Shown in pieces: positions 27,407 through 36,256 of a stretch of 64,000 bases of DNA. The DNA is from Streptomyces fumanus (GTDB lineage: Bacteria > Actinomycetota > Actinomycetes > Streptomycetales > Streptomycetaceae), in assembly GCF_014655295.1 (NCBI RefSeq), contig NZ_BNBI01000009.1, forward strand, positions 1 through 64,000, given 5' to 3'. The notes under the pieces are model-generated. The model was not told the origin of the DNA, did no database searches, and was given only the letters and a program-made list of their open reading frames with translations. A program made the position numbers and the translations under genes. How positions within the stretch are numbered: the stretch's first letter is position 1; each line of letters begins with the position of its first letter.

Positions 27407-27888
27407 CGCCTTCCGGGGGCGGCGGGACGGGTTCTCGCCCCCGCCGCCCCTACCCGTCCCATCCCCAGGGGCTCCGCCCCTGCGACCCCACCGGGGCTGC
27501 GCGCCTCGGCCCCGCCAGGCTTCGCACCCTCGGCCCACCGGGGCCCCGCCCCGACCCCCGCCGGGGCTTCGTACCGTCGGCCCCGCTGGGGCCGCACGCC
27601 CCGGACGCCCGCCCGGGCTCCGCCCCCAACTTCACCGGGGGCCGCGCGCCTCGCCCCGCTGAGGGCTTCGCGCCCTCGACCCTGCCGGGGCTTCGCGCCG
27701 CCGGGGCCCCGCCACCGACCCCGCCAGGGCCACGCGCCCCGGACCCCCTCCGGTCCGGGCGGCCTCGGCCTACGCCGCCGGACGGGCCGGGGGTTGCCGG
27801 CGGACGAGGACAGGTCGAACCCGGCCGGCGGGTCACCCGTACGGCCCCGGGCAGGAACAACCGACCCCCGCCGTTCGCTGTACCCGGT
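27407..27888. repeat. Intergenic array of degenerate GGGCTTCGCGCC-type units
   Basis: About 480 bases between the two fumarase genes. Degenerate units recur here: GGGGCTCCGCCCC, GGCTTCGCACCCTCGGCCC, GGGGCTTCGTACCGTCGGCCCC, GGGCTTCGCGCC and similar, at roughly 25-40 base intervals. Many can form small hairpins. No frame has a recognisable domain. This looks like non-coding repeat DNA of the kind seen between Streptomyces genes. Confidence 0.6.
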
Positions 27889-29274
27889 ATGAGCGAATAC
27901 CGCATCGAGCACGACTCCATGGGCGAGGTCAGGGTTCCCGTCGACGCCAAGTGGCGGGCGCAGACCCAGCGGGCCGTCGAGAACTTCCCGGTGTCCGGGC
28001 AGCGCATCGAGCGCGCGCACATCGAGGCGCTGGCCCGGATCAAGGGGGCCGCGGCGAAGGTGAACGCGCGCCTGGGGGTGCTCGACCAGGACATCGCCGA
28101 GGCGATCCAGGAGGCGGCCGGCGAGGTCGCGGAGGGCAAGTGGGACGCGCACTTCCCGGTCGACGTGTTCCAGACGGGCTCGGGAACCTCCTCGAACATG
28201 AACGCCAACGAGGTGATCGCCACCCTGGCCACCGAGCGGCTCGGCCGGGACGTGCACCCCAACGACCATGTGAACGCCTCGCAGTCGTCCAACGACGTCT
28301 TCCCCTCCTCGATCCACATCGCCGCCACCGCCGCCGTCAGCCGCGACCTGATCCCCGCCCTGGACCACCTCGCGGCCTCGCTCGCCCGCAAGTCCGAGGA
28401 GTTCGCGGACGTGGTCAAGTCCGGGCGGACGCACCTGATGGACGCCACGCCCGTGACGCTGGGCCAGGAGTTCGGCGGGTACGCGGCCCAGGTGCGGTAC
28501 GGCGTCGAGCGGCTGCGCGCCTCGCTGCCCCGGCTCGCCGAGCTGCCGCTGGGCGGCACCGCCGTCGGCACCGGGATCAACACCCCGCCCGGTTTCTCCG
28601 CCGCCGTCATCGAGGAGGTGGCCCGCGCGACCGGGCTGCCGCTCACCGAGGCCCGCGACCACTTCGAGGCGCAGGGCGCCCGGGACGGCATCGTGGAGAC
28701 CAGCGGGCAGTTGCGGACCGTCGCGGTCGGCCTGACGAAGATCGCCAACGATCTGCGGTGGATGTCCTCCGGGCCCCGCACCGGCCTCGCGGAGATCGCC
28801 CTGCCCGACCTCCAGCCGGGCTCCTCGATCATGCCGGGCAAGGTCAACCCGGTCATCCCGGAGGCGGTGCTGATGGTCGCCGCCCAGGTCGTCGGCAACG
28901 ACGCCACGGTGGCCACCGCGGGCGCCGCCGGCAACTTCGAGCTGAACGTGATGCTGCCGGTCATCGCCAAGAACGTCCTGGAGTCGATCCGGCTGCTCGC
29001 CAACGCCTCCCGGCTGCTCGCCGACCGCACCGTCGACGGCATCGTGGCGAACCGGGAACGGGCCCGGGAGTACGCCGAGTCCTCCCCGTCCGTGGTCACC
29101 CCGCTCAACAAGTACATCGGGTACGAGGAGGCCGCCAAGGTCGCCAAGAAGTCCCTCGCCGAGCGCAAGACGATCCGCGAGGTGGTCCTGGAGAGCGGGT
29201 ACGTCGAGCGCGGCGACCTGACGGAGCAGCAGCTCGACGAGGCCCTGGACGTGCTGCGGATGACCCGTCCGTGA
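27889..29274 (+). CDS. fumC: Class II fumarate hydratase
   Basis: A 461-residue homotetrameric fumarase. Family motifs are TGSGTSSNMNANEVIA, HPNDHVNASQSSNDVFPSSIHIA, SGRTHLMDATPVTLGQEFGG and the signature GSSIMPGKVNPV, containing the catalytic serine loop. The ATG at 27889 is clear. It lacks an Fe-S cluster and so should remain active under oxidative stress when the upstream class I enzyme fails. The 480-base repeat-rich gap suggests separate transcription from the class I gene. Confidence 0.97.
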   Translation: MSEYRIEHDSMGEVRVPVDAKWRAQTQRAVENFPVSGQRIERAHIEALARIKGAAAKVNARLGVLDQDIAEAIQEAAGEVAEGKWDAHFPVDVFQTGSGTSSNMNANEVIATLATERLGRDVHPNDHVNASQSSNDVFPSSIHIAATAAVSRDLIPALDHLAASLARKSEEFADVVKSGRTHLMDATPVTLGQEFGGYAAQVRYGVERLRASLPRLAELPLGGTAVGTGINTPPGFSAAVIEEVARATGLPLTEARDHFEAQGARDGIVETSGQLRTVAVGLTKIANDLRWMSSGPRTGLAEIALPDLQPGSSIMPGKVNPVIPEAVLMVAAQVVGNDATVATAGAAGNFELNVMLPVIAKNVLESIRLLANASRLLADRTVDGIVANRERAREYAESSPSVVTPLNKYIGYEEAAKVAKKSLAERKTIREVVLESGYVERGDLTEQQLDEALDVLRMTRP

Positions 29275-29318
29275 CGAATGCCGCAGCGGCCTGTGCCAGG
29301 GGCACCTAATATCTGTCC

Positions 29319-30014
29319 ATGGCAGACGGCGAAGCGGTGAGTGCGGCGGAACGAGCGGGCCCCCCGGCCGACTTCTGGGCGCCCGGCAGCCACATCCTGT
29401 GGCGGTACCGGCAGAACGGCGGTGCGCGGATACACATCGCGCGCCCCGTCACCGTCGTCCGGGACGACCCCGAACTGCTCGCGGTGTGGCTGGCGCCCGG
29501 CACCGAGTGCGTGCTGCCGGTGCTCGCCGACGGCACCCCCGTGCACCAGGAGCCGCTGGAGTCGCGGTACACCAAGCCGCGGACCGTGCGGCGCGGCCGG
29601 TGGTTCGGCACCGGGGTGCTGAAGCTGGCCCGGCCGGGCGAGCCGTGGTCGGTGTGGCTGTTCTGGGAGCCGGGCTGGCGGTTCAAGAACTGGTACGTGA
29701 ACCTGGAGGAGCCGCTGACCCGCTGGGCGGGCGGCGTCGACTCCGAGGACCACTTCCTGGACCTGACCGTGCAGCCGGACCGGAGCTGGCTCTGGCGGGA
29801 CGAGGACGAGTTCGCGCAGGCCCAGCGGGACGGGCTGATGAGCCCGGAGCTGGCCGGGCGGGTGCGGCGGGCCGGGCGGGCCGCGGTGGAGGCGGTCCGC
29901 GCCTGGGGACCGCCGTTCTCGGACGGCTGGCAGGACTGGCGCCCGGACCCGTCCTGGCAGGTACCGTCACTCCCGACGGACTGGGATCGCACGCCCGCGC
30001 GGGTCTCCTCGTGA
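29319..30014 (+). CDS. DUF402 (FomD-like) family protein
   Basis: A 231-residue protein. The DUF402 region is visible: LYSRYTKPRT-like RYTKPRTVRRGRWFG, FWEPGWRFKNWYVNLEEPLTRW, and the acidic metal-binding signature DLTVQPDRSWLWRDEDEFAQA. Characterised relatives (FomD, nucleoside di/triphosphate phosphatases) hydrolyse nucleotide phosphoesters with divalent metal. It starts 44 bases after fumC and may be read through from it. The substrate is unknown. Confidence 0.86.
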   Translation: MADGEAVSAAERAGPPADFWAPGSHILWRYRQNGGARIHIARPVTVVRDDPELLAVWLAPGTECVLPVLADGTPVHQEPLESRYTKPRTVRRGRWFGTGVLKLARPGEPWSVWLFWEPGWRFKNWYVNLEEPLTRWAGGVDSEDHFLDLTVQPDRSWLWRDEDEFAQAQRDGLMSPELAGRVRRAGRAAVEAVRAWGPPFSDGWQDWRPDPSWQVPSLPTDWDRTPARVSS

Positions 30015-30130
30015 GACCCTTGATGCGCCCCCGGGCGGGAAACGTAGGATCGTCCTCCGCAAGGGCGCGCGGCGGCAACGGGCGGGGCACGCGCTGAGCT
30101 TGACCGATCGTCACCGAGGGGCGGCTGGAC

Positions 30131-30313
30131 GTGAGCGAGGGGTACGAGGGCAAAGCCGTTACGGGCCGCGGCCGGCCCGCCGGTGGCACAGGCAGAGCTG
30201 CTGACCACGCGGAGATTCCGTTCCTGGGGCACCGGTTCCGGGTATCGGGACTTCTGCGGGACGAACTGCACGCGCGGCGCGCAGTCGCGGACGGATGGAT
30301 TCGACACGCGTGA
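30131..30313 (+). CDS. 60-residue protein coupled to the SpoIIE-family gene
   Basis: A GTG start behind GAGGGG at eight-base spacing opens a 60-residue frame. It contains HAEIPFLGHRFRVSGLLRDELHARRAVADGW and ends exactly where the next gene's GTG begins (GTGA overlap, 30310-30313). The ribosome binding site and the overlap support translation. No domain is recognised. It may be a leader that couples translation of the phosphatase or a small partner of it. It could also be fortuitous. Confidence 0.5.
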   Translation: MSEGYEGKAVTGRGRPAGGTGRAADHAEIPFLGHRFRVSGLLRDELHARRAVADGWIRHA

Positions 30314-32337
30314 CGGAGCACCCGACCTCCTTCGAACGCCCCCAGTCGGGCGTCGCCCCCGCGGATCCCCGTGGGGCGCTCTTGCCTACCCCGACCGGTT
30401 CCGCCTTACCGGCACAGGGCCGCGCCGGGGACACCCCGACGCCGCCGGCCGCCGCGGGCCAGGACCCGGCCGGCGTCTCCGAGCACGCCCCGCTGGGCGC
30501 CGGGCACCCCGCCGAGCCCGGCGCGCACCGGACCCGGCCGGCGCCCGGCCCGGCGGCCGGTGCCGCCGAGCAGCCGGTGGCGGCGGAGCGCCGCAGCGGT
30601 CAGGGCCTGCCGCCCGGCCGGCCCACGCCGATGCGGCGGGACGGGGACCGGCTGCGGTTCGTCGGGGCGGCGACCCGGCGGATCGCCCGGGGCATGGACC
30701 TCGACGAGATCGTGATGGGGCTGTGCCGGGCCACCGTGCCCACCTTCGCCGACGCCATCCTGGTCTATCTGCGCGAGCCGCTGCCGGTCGGCGACGAGCG
30801 GCCCACCGGTCCCCTGGTGCTGCGGCTGCGGCGGACCGACCGGATACCGGCGGAGCGGGACACCGAGGGCGGGTTCATGCCGCCCGTCCAGCCCGAGCCG
30901 ACCGAGCTGGACTCGGTCGGTGCCGAGCTGTGCGAGGTGCGGCCGGGCAGCGCGCTCGCGGAGGTGCTGCGCGGGGTGCGGCCGGTCTTCACGGACGCCC
31001 CGGCCGCCCGTGCCGCGCTGCCCGAACTCCTCGGTGACACCGCCGACTTCGCGCTGCCCGGCGGACAGCGGGCGATCCTCGCCCCGCTGCGGGGCCGGCG
31101 CCGGGTGATCGGGGCCGCGCTGTTCCTGCGCCGGCCCGAGCGGTTCGCCTTCGAGGCCGACGACCTGCTGGTGGCGGCCCAGTTGGCCACGCACAGCGCG
31201 CTCGGCATCGACAAGGCGGTGCTGTACGGCCGGGAGGCGTACATCGCCGACGAGCTGCAGCGCACGATGCTCCCGGAGAACCTGCCGCGCTGCACCGGCG
31301 TCCGGCTGGCCTCCCGGTACCTCCCGGCCGCCGAGACGGCCCGGGTCGGCGGCGACTGGTACGACGCGATCCCGCTGCCCGGCAGCCGGGTCGCCCTGGT
31401 CGTCGGCGATGTGATGGGCCACTCCATGACCTCGGCGGCGATCATGGGCCAGCTCCGCACCACCGCGCAGACCCTGGCCGGTCTGGACCTGCCGCCCCAG
31501 GAGGTCCTGCACCACCTCGACGAGCAGGCCCAGCGGCTGGGCACCGACCGCATGGCGACCTGCCTGTACGCGGTGTACGACCCGGTCTCGCACCGCATCA
31601 CCATCGCCAACGCCGGCCATCCGCCGCCGGTGCTGCTGCACCTGGGCGGCCGGGCCGAGGTGCTGCGGGTGCCGCCGGGCGCCCCGATCGGCGTGGGCGG
31701 CGTGGACTTCGAGGCGGTGGAGCTGGACGCCCCGGCGGGCGCGACCCTGCTGCTCTACACCGACGGTCTGGTGGAGTCCCGGCTGCGCGACGTGTGGACC
31801 GGCATAGAGCAGTTGCGGGAGAAGCTCGCCGCGACCGCCCAGCTCACCGGCCCCGACCACCCGCCGCCGCTGGAGGCCCTCTGCGACGAGGTGCTGGACA
31901 TGCTGGGGCCCGGTGACCGGGACGACGACATCGCGCTGCTGGCCGCCCGCTTCGACGGGATCGCGCCCAGCGACGTGGCGTACTGGTTCCTGGACCCGGA
32001 GGACGCCGCGCCCGGCAAGGCCCGGCGGCTGGCCCGGCACGCGCTGTCCCGCTGGGGCCTGGAGGAGCTGACCGACTCGGTGGAGCTGCTGGTCAGCGAG
32101 GTCGTCACCAACGCGGTGCGGTACGCCTCCCGGCCGGTGACGCTGCGGCTGCTGCGGACCGATGTGCTGCGCTGCGAGGTCGGCGACGACGTCCCGCAGT
32201 TGCCGCGGCTGCGGCAGGCGCGGGCCACCGACGAGGGCGGGCGCGGCCTGTACCTGGTGAACCGGCTGGCCCGGCGGTGGGGCGCGACCCGGCTGAGCAC
32301 CGGCAAGGTGGTCTGGTTCGAGCTGAACCACACCTGA
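30310..32337 (+). CDS. GAF / PP2C (SpoIIE) / HATPase multidomain signalling protein
   Basis: A 675-residue protein, counting from the GTG overlapping the small gene (an ATG at 30295 is the alternative). Order: a disordered Pro/Ala-rich N-terminus (to about 110), a GAF-like sensor region (about 120-310), a PP2C SpoIIE domain with GGDWYDAIPLPG, VVGDVMGHSM, LLLYTDGLVESR and DRDDDIALLAARF, and a C-terminal HATPase_c_2 domain (LLVSEVVTNAVRYA, EGGRGLYLVNRLARRWG). It should both phosphorylate and dephosphorylate an anti-sigma antagonist. No sigma gene is adjacent. A 14-bp stem terminator follows. Confidence 0.93.
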   Translation: MTEHPTSFERPQSGVAPADPRGALLPTPTGSALPAQGRAGDTPTPPAAAGQDPAGVSEHAPLGAGHPAEPGAHRTRPAPGPAAGAAEQPVAAERRSGQGLPPGRPTPMRRDGDRLRFVGAATRRIARGMDLDEIVMGLCRATVPTFADAILVYLREPLPVGDERPTGPLVLRLRRTDRIPAERDTEGGFMPPVQPEPTELDSVGAELCEVRPGSALAEVLRGVRPVFTDAPAARAALPELLGDTADFALPGGQRAILAPLRGRRRVIGAALFLRRPERFAFEADDLLVAAQLATHSALGIDKAVLYGREAYIADELQRTMLPENLPRCTGVRLASRYLPAAETARVGGDWYDAIPLPGSRVALVVGDVMGHSMTSAAIMGQLRTTAQTLAGLDLPPQEVLHHLDEQAQRLGTDRMATCLYAVYDPVSHRITIANAGHPPPVLLHLGGRAEVLRVPPGAPIGVGGVDFEAVELDAPAGATLLLYTDGLVESRLRDVWTGIEQLREKLAATAQLTGPDHPPPLEALCDEVLDMLGPGDRDDDIALLAARFDGIAPSDVAYWFLDPEDAAPGKARRLARHALSRWGLEELTDSVELLVSEVVTNAVRYASRPVTLRLLRTDVLRCEVGDDVPQLPRLRQARATDEGGRGLYLVNRLARRWGATRLSTGKVVWFELNHT

Positions 32338-32348
32338 GCGCGGACGGC

Positions 32349-32381
32349 GAAGGGCGCCCGGTCGGCGACCGGGCGCCCTTC
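32349..32381. terminator. Hairpin between convergent SpoIIE-family and PBP genes
   Basis: GAAGGGCGCCCGGT (32349-32362) pairs perfectly with ACCGGGCGCCCTTC (32368-32381) across the loop CGGCG. It sits between two converging genes, 11 bases past one stop and 18 past the other. Confidence 0.9.
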
Positions 32382-32398
32382 CTCGTGCCGTGGGGCCG

Positions 32399-34729
32399 CT
32401 AGCGGTTCTCCCGGTCCGGGAGGAGCGGTTCGTCGTCCGTCTCCTCGCCGGTCGCGGGCGGCGTCGTCGTCTCCTCGTCGGTGGGCGGGGCGGAGGTGGT
32501 CTCCTCGTCCGTGGGCGGGGCCGAGGTGGTCTCCTCGTCGGTCGGCGGGGCGGAGGTCGTCTCCTCGCGCGTCGGCGGGGCCGAGGTGGTCTCCTCCTTT
32601 GTGGGCGGAGCCGACGACTCCCGGGTCGGCGGGGCCGAGGTGGGGGGCCGGACCGCCGCGCCCTGGGTGGTCTCCAGGTCGAACTTGGTGACCTTGTCCA
32701 TCACCCCGAAGGTGTACTCCGCCCAGATCGCCGCCGGGAACCCGCCGCCGTTGACGCGGTCCTCGCCGCCCGCCCCGTACATCGGGACCTGGCCGTGGGT
32801 CTTGGCGTCCTCGCCGAACAGGCCGACGGAGGTGACCAGGCCGGGCGTGTAGCCGGTGAACCAGGCCGACTTGTTGTTGTCGGAGGTACCGGTCTTGCCC
32901 GCCACCGCCTGGCCGTTGCGCAGCGGGTTCTCCCGTACCGACCGCCGCGCCGTACCGTCGTCGACCACGCCGGTGAGCACCGAGGTCACCGTGTCGGCGG
33001 CCTCGCGGCTGATCACCTGCCCGCCGACCGGGTCGGGCAGGTCGACCACGCGGGAGTTGTGCTCGACCGACTTCACCACGGCCGGGGTGACCTTCTTGCC
33101 GTGGTTGTCGAGGGTGGCGTAGACGCCGGCCATCTCCAGGGGGCTGGCGCCCATGCTGCCCAGGGTCTGGGCGGGCACGGCCTCCATGCCGTCGGTGTCC
33201 ATGCCGAGCTTGCCGGCCACGTCGACCACCTCGTCCATGCCGACGTCGACGCCCATCTGCGCGAAGACGGAGTTCACCGACTTGTTCATGGCGGTCTGGA
33301 CGGTGATCTGGCCGTAGTCGGCGTCGTCCTCGTTCTCGGGGGCGAAGCCGACCTTGGTGCCGTGGTCGACGACCGGCCGCTTGCTGGTGCCGTCGTACAT
33401 GGTGTCCGCGGTGATCGGCCGGCCGTCCTGGGTCTCGGCGGCCTGGTCGACGGCGGCGGCGAGGATCACCGGCTTGAAGGTGGAGGCGGGCTGGTAGTCC
33501 TCGCGGGTGGCGTTGTTGACGTAGTGCTTGAAGTAGTCGACGCCGCCGTACATCGCCACGACCGCGCCGGTCTTGGGGTCGACGGAGACCGCGCCCGCCT
33601 GGACATCGGCGTCCACGTCCCGCTCGCCGGGGTCGAGCCTGCTGGTGAGCTGGGCCTTGACGGACTTCTCCAGCTCGGCCTGCTTCTTCTTGTCGATGTT
33701 CAGGGTGACGGTCCAGCCGCCGGCGTCGACCATGGCCTCGGCCTGCTTGAGGTCCTCGGCGGTGCCGTCGGCGACCAGTTGCCGCTGGAGCTGGGCGTTG
33801 GCGGCGTTCACCAGGTAGCCGGTCTGCCCCTTCATGCCGGGGGCGGCCTTGGGCTCCTTGGGCACCGGGAACTTCATGCCCTGCCGGTCGGAGGCGTCGA
33901 GCCAGTCCATGTCGACCATGTTGTCCAGCACGTAGTCCCAGCGTTCCCGGACCAGCTTCTTGCCGGTCTCGCTGGCGATCGCCCAGTCGTACTGGTTCGG
34001 CGCCTGCAGCAGCGCGGCCAGGTAGGCGCCCTGCTCGACGGTGAGGTCCGAGGCGTCGACGCGGTAGTACGCCTGGGCGGCGGCCTGGATGCCGTAGGCG
34101 CCGCGGCCGTAGTAGCTGGTGTTGATGTACCCGGCGAGGATGTAGTCCTTGGACTTCTCGCGGTCCAGCTTCAGGGAGATGACCAGTTCCTTCAGCTTGC
34201 GCGAGACGGTCTGGTCCTGGGTGAGGTAGTAGTTCTTGACGTACTGCTGGGTGATGGTCGAGCCGCCCTGCGCGCCCTTGCCGGAGACGGTGTTGAGCAG
34301 ACCGCGGGCGGTGCCCTTGAAGTCGACGCCGGCGTCCTTGTAGAAGGTCTTGTTCTCGGCGGCGACGAAGGTGTGCTGGACGTCCTTGGGGATCTCCGCG
34401 AGGTCGACTATCTCGCGGTTGCGGTCGCCGTCGCGGGCCATGATCGAGCCGTCGCGGTACTTGTAGACGTTGCTCTGCAGCCGGGCGTCGGCGTTGCCCG
34501 CGGGGATGTCGATCATCATGTAGAGCACGATGAAGGCGCCCATGCCCAGCAGGCAGAGCCCGAAGAAGGTGCCGAGGATCTTCTTCCAGGTGAACAGCCG
34601 GCGTATCCGGCCCTTGCCGTCCGCGGGCGACGAACGGCGGCTTCTGGGCGCGGCGCGGTGTCCACCGCGCTGCCGCGCTCTTCTCTCTTCCGCTCGTCCC
34701 ATGGGTCCGAATCGCTCCGCTTCGCTCAT
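32399..34729 (-). CDS. Bifunctional class A penicillin-binding protein
   Basis: A 776-residue protein. It has a basic cytoplasmic head, one membrane helix (about 51-72, ILGTFFGLCLLGMGAFIVLY), and a GT51 transglycosylase with FVAAENKTFYKDAGVD and GGSTITQQYVKN. The transpeptidase has ASTFK (SxxK), KSVNS (SxN) and AGKTGTS (KTG). It polymerises and cross-links peptidoglycan. The C-terminal tail is a 10-residue repeat, TSAPPTDEET with variants, about six copies, encoded by a 30-bp tandem repeat at 32471-32643. It probably spans the wall or is a flexible linker. Confidence 0.95.
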   Translation of the reverse strand: MSEAERFGPMGRAEERRARQRGGHRAAPRSRRSSPADGKGRIRRLFTWKKILGTFFGLCLLGMGAFIVLYMMIDIPAGNADARLQSNVYKYRDGSIMARDGDRNREIVDLAEIPKDVQHTFVAAENKTFYKDAGVDFKGTARGLLNTVSGKGAQGGSTITQQYVKNYYLTQDQTVSRKLKELVISLKLDREKSKDYILAGYINTSYYGRGAYGIQAAAQAYYRVDASDLTVEQGAYLAALLQAPNQYDWAIASETGKKLVRERWDYVLDNMVDMDWLDASDRQGMKFPVPKEPKAAPGMKGQTGYLVNAANAQLQRQLVADGTAEDLKQAEAMVDAGGWTVTLNIDKKKQAELEKSVKAQLTSRLDPGERDVDADVQAGAVSVDPKTGAVVAMYGGVDYFKHYVNNATREDYQPASTFKPVILAAAVDQAAETQDGRPITADTMYDGTSKRPVVDHGTKVGFAPENEDDADYGQITVQTAMNKSVNSVFAQMGVDVGMDEVVDVAGKLGMDTDGMEAVPAQTLGSMGASPLEMAGVYATLDNHGKKVTPAVVKSVEHNSRVVDLPDPVGGQVISREAADTVTSVLTGVVDDGTARRSVRENPLRNGQAVAGKTGTSDNNKSAWFTGYTPGLVTSVGLFGEDAKTHGQVPMYGAGGEDRVNGGGFPAAIWAEYTFGVMDKVTKFDLETTQGAAVRPPTSAPPTRESSAPPTKEETTSAPPTREETTSAPPTDEETTSAPPTDEETTSAPPTDEETTTPPATGEETDDEPLLPDRENR
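32471..32643. repeat. 30-bp tandem repeat encoding the PBP tail
   Basis: About five to six units with the form CTCCTCGTCGGTGGGCGGGG followed by CGGAGGTGGT, starting at 32471, 32501, 32531, 32561 and 32591. The last two copies are truncated or diverged. The phase keeps the frame, so copy number can change without breaking the gene. Confidence 0.85.
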
Positions 34730-34894
34730 GTGTGCTCACGCGTCACACAGGTTTCGTCGGCAGGTCAGCTCAGAAAGCTAACACCGTCACATGTGGCAAA
34801 GACCTGCCGATCCGGCCTTTTACGGACGTGAGAATCAGCACCCACCCCATAGAACCGACGTCCGGAGGGGGTCGAGGGTTGCCGTGGGCGGAAA

Positions 34895-34908
34895 AAGTGA
34901 TATCACTT
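34895..34908. promoter_or_regulatory. 14-bp perfect palindrome before the SPFH gene
   Basis: AAGTGATATCACTT lies about 45 bases before the SPFH start codon and is self-complementary. AT-rich for this genome, it is a strong candidate operator (GntR-, PadR- or RHH-type) or part of a -10 region. The ribbon-helix-helix gene in the same operon is a possible self-regulator. Confidence 0.5.
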
Positions 34909-34954
34909 AGTCATCGGCATGACAGCGCAGCCACGACATCACGGGGGATCACTC

Positions 34955-35896
34955 ATGACCACCACACCCGACCACCACCAGGTCGACGCCGACCTGCCCG
35001 ACATGCCCGCTCCGCGCGTGCGGGAGTTCCCGGCGCACAGCATCGGCGGCGGGCTGGCCCTGCTGCTGGGGCTGGCCGGACTGCTGGCCGGCGCCGGGCT
35101 GATCGCGGCCGCCACGGCCGTCACCGCCACCGGGGCCAAGGCCGCCCTGATCATCGCCGGCGTCCTGGTCGCGATCGCCGCGTTCCTCGCCATGTGCGGG
35201 CTGAACATGGTGGCGCCGGGCGAGGCCCGGGTCGTCCAGCTCTTCGGCCGCTACCGGGGCACGATCCGCCAGGACGGCCTGCGCTGGGTCAATCCGTTCA
35301 CCTCGCGCACCAAGATCTCCACCCGGGTGCGCAACCACGAGACCGCGGTCCTCAAGGTGAACGACGCCTACGGCAACCCGATCGAGCTGGCCGCGGTCGT
35401 GGTGTGGCGGGTCGAGGACACCGCGCAGGCCACCTTCGAGGTCGACGACTACATCGAGTTCGTCTCCACGCAGACCGAGGCGGCCGTGCGGCACATCGCC
35501 ATCGAGTACCCCTACGACGCCCACGAGGAGGGCGGCCTCTCGCTGCGCGGCAACGCCGAGGAGATCACCGAGAAGCTCGCCGTCGAACTGCACGCGCGCG
35601 TGGAGGCGGCCGGGGTGCAGATCATCGAGTCCCGGTTCACGCACCTCGCCTACGCCCCGGAGATCGCCTCCGCGATGCTCCAGCGGCAGCAGGCCGGCGC
35701 GGTCGTCGCCGCGCGGCGCCAGATCGTGGACGGCGCGGTCGGGATGGTCGAGATGGCGCTCGCCCGGATCGCCCAGGAGGACATCGTGGAACTGGACGAC
35801 GAACGCAAGGCGGCGATGGTGTCCAACCTGATGGTCGTGCTCTGCGGCGACCGCTCCGCCCAGCCCGTGCTCAACACCGGGACCCTCTACCAGTGA
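34955..35896 (+). CDS. SPFH-domain (slipin/prohibitin-like) membrane protein
   Basis: A 313-residue protein. Two N-terminal hydrophobic helices (about 30-56 and 62-84) precede an SPFH domain (APGEARVVQLFGRYRGTIRQDGLRWVNPFTSRTKISTRVRNHET). A helical oligomerisation region follows with QRQQAGAVVAARRQIVDGAVGMVEMAL. Such proteins scaffold membrane microdomains and often recruit proteases. I chose the ATG at 34955, which has a GGGGGA ribosome binding site; 34919 is in frame but lacks one. The stop overlaps the next gene (GTGA). Confidence 0.9.
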   Translation: MTTTPDHHQVDADLPDMPAPRVREFPAHSIGGGLALLLGLAGLLAGAGLIAAATAVTATGAKAALIIAGVLVAIAAFLAMCGLNMVAPGEARVVQLFGRYRGTIRQDGLRWVNPFTSRTKISTRVRNHETAVLKVNDAYGNPIELAAVVVWRVEDTAQATFEVDDYIEFVSTQTEAAVRHIAIEYPYDAHEEGGLSLRGNAEEITEKLAVELHARVEAAGVQIIESRFTHLAYAPEIASAMLQRQQAGAVVAARRQIVDGAVGMVEMALARIAQEDIVELDDERKAAMVSNLMVVLCGDRSAQPVLNTGTLYQ

Positions 35897-36162
35897 CCGG
35901 GCCGACCGGGGAGCCGGCCCCGCGGCACCGGCCGCGGCAGCGCAAGCAGGTGCTGCTGCGGCTGGACCCGCTGGTGTACGAGGCACTGGCCCGCTGGGCG
36001 GGCGACGAGCTGCGGTCGGCCAACGCACAGATCGAGTTCCTGCTGCGCCGGGCCCTCGCGGAGGCGGGCCGCCTGCCCGGCGGCACCGGCCCCCTCCCCC
36101 GCCGGGGCCGGCCGCCCGCGTCCGCCGGCCCCGACCCCGAGGACCCCGTCGCTGAACCGTGA
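35893..36162 (+). CDS. Arc/MetJ-type ribbon-helix-helix protein
   Basis: An 89-residue protein from the GTG overlapping the SPFH stop. The RHH core is RKQVLLRLDPLVYEALARWAGDELRSANAQIEFLLRRAL, flanked by disordered basic and Pro-rich ends. In many Streptomyces the same pair occurs (SPFH gene plus short RHH protein). It could regulate its own operon through the AAGTGATATCACTT palindrome or act as a membrane-linked DNA-binding partner. Both ideas are inference. Confidence 0.82.
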   Translation: MTGPTGEPAPRHRPRQRKQVLLRLDPLVYEALARWAGDELRSANAQIEFLLRRALAEAGRLPGGTGPLPRRGRPPASAGPDPEDPVAEP

Positions 36163-36214
36163 CAAACGGCCCTGACCTGCGGGGCCGTCCCCCTTACCGG
36201 TCACTGTGCACTCG

Positions 36215-36237
36215 GCGTATACACACCGCGTATACAC
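36215..36237. promoter_or_regulatory. Direct-repeat operator and -10 region of the padR operon
   Basis: GCGTATACAC occurs twice in direct orientation, starting at 36215 and 36228, 13 bp apart. Each contains the palindrome GTATAC. A TTACCG at 36194-36199 is 17 bp before the first GTATAC, so the promoter and operator probably overlap. This is consistent with PadR autoregulation. Confidence 0.55.
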
Positions 36238-36256
36238 CGTGTGTAGAGTGCTCGGC

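Noticed and set aside
27490..27888. Extension of fumC upstream through an open frame from 26044
   Set aside because: The extension consists of repeat-encoded Pro/Ala/Gly sequence and overlaps the class I fumarase; the conserved FumC N-terminus begins at 27889.
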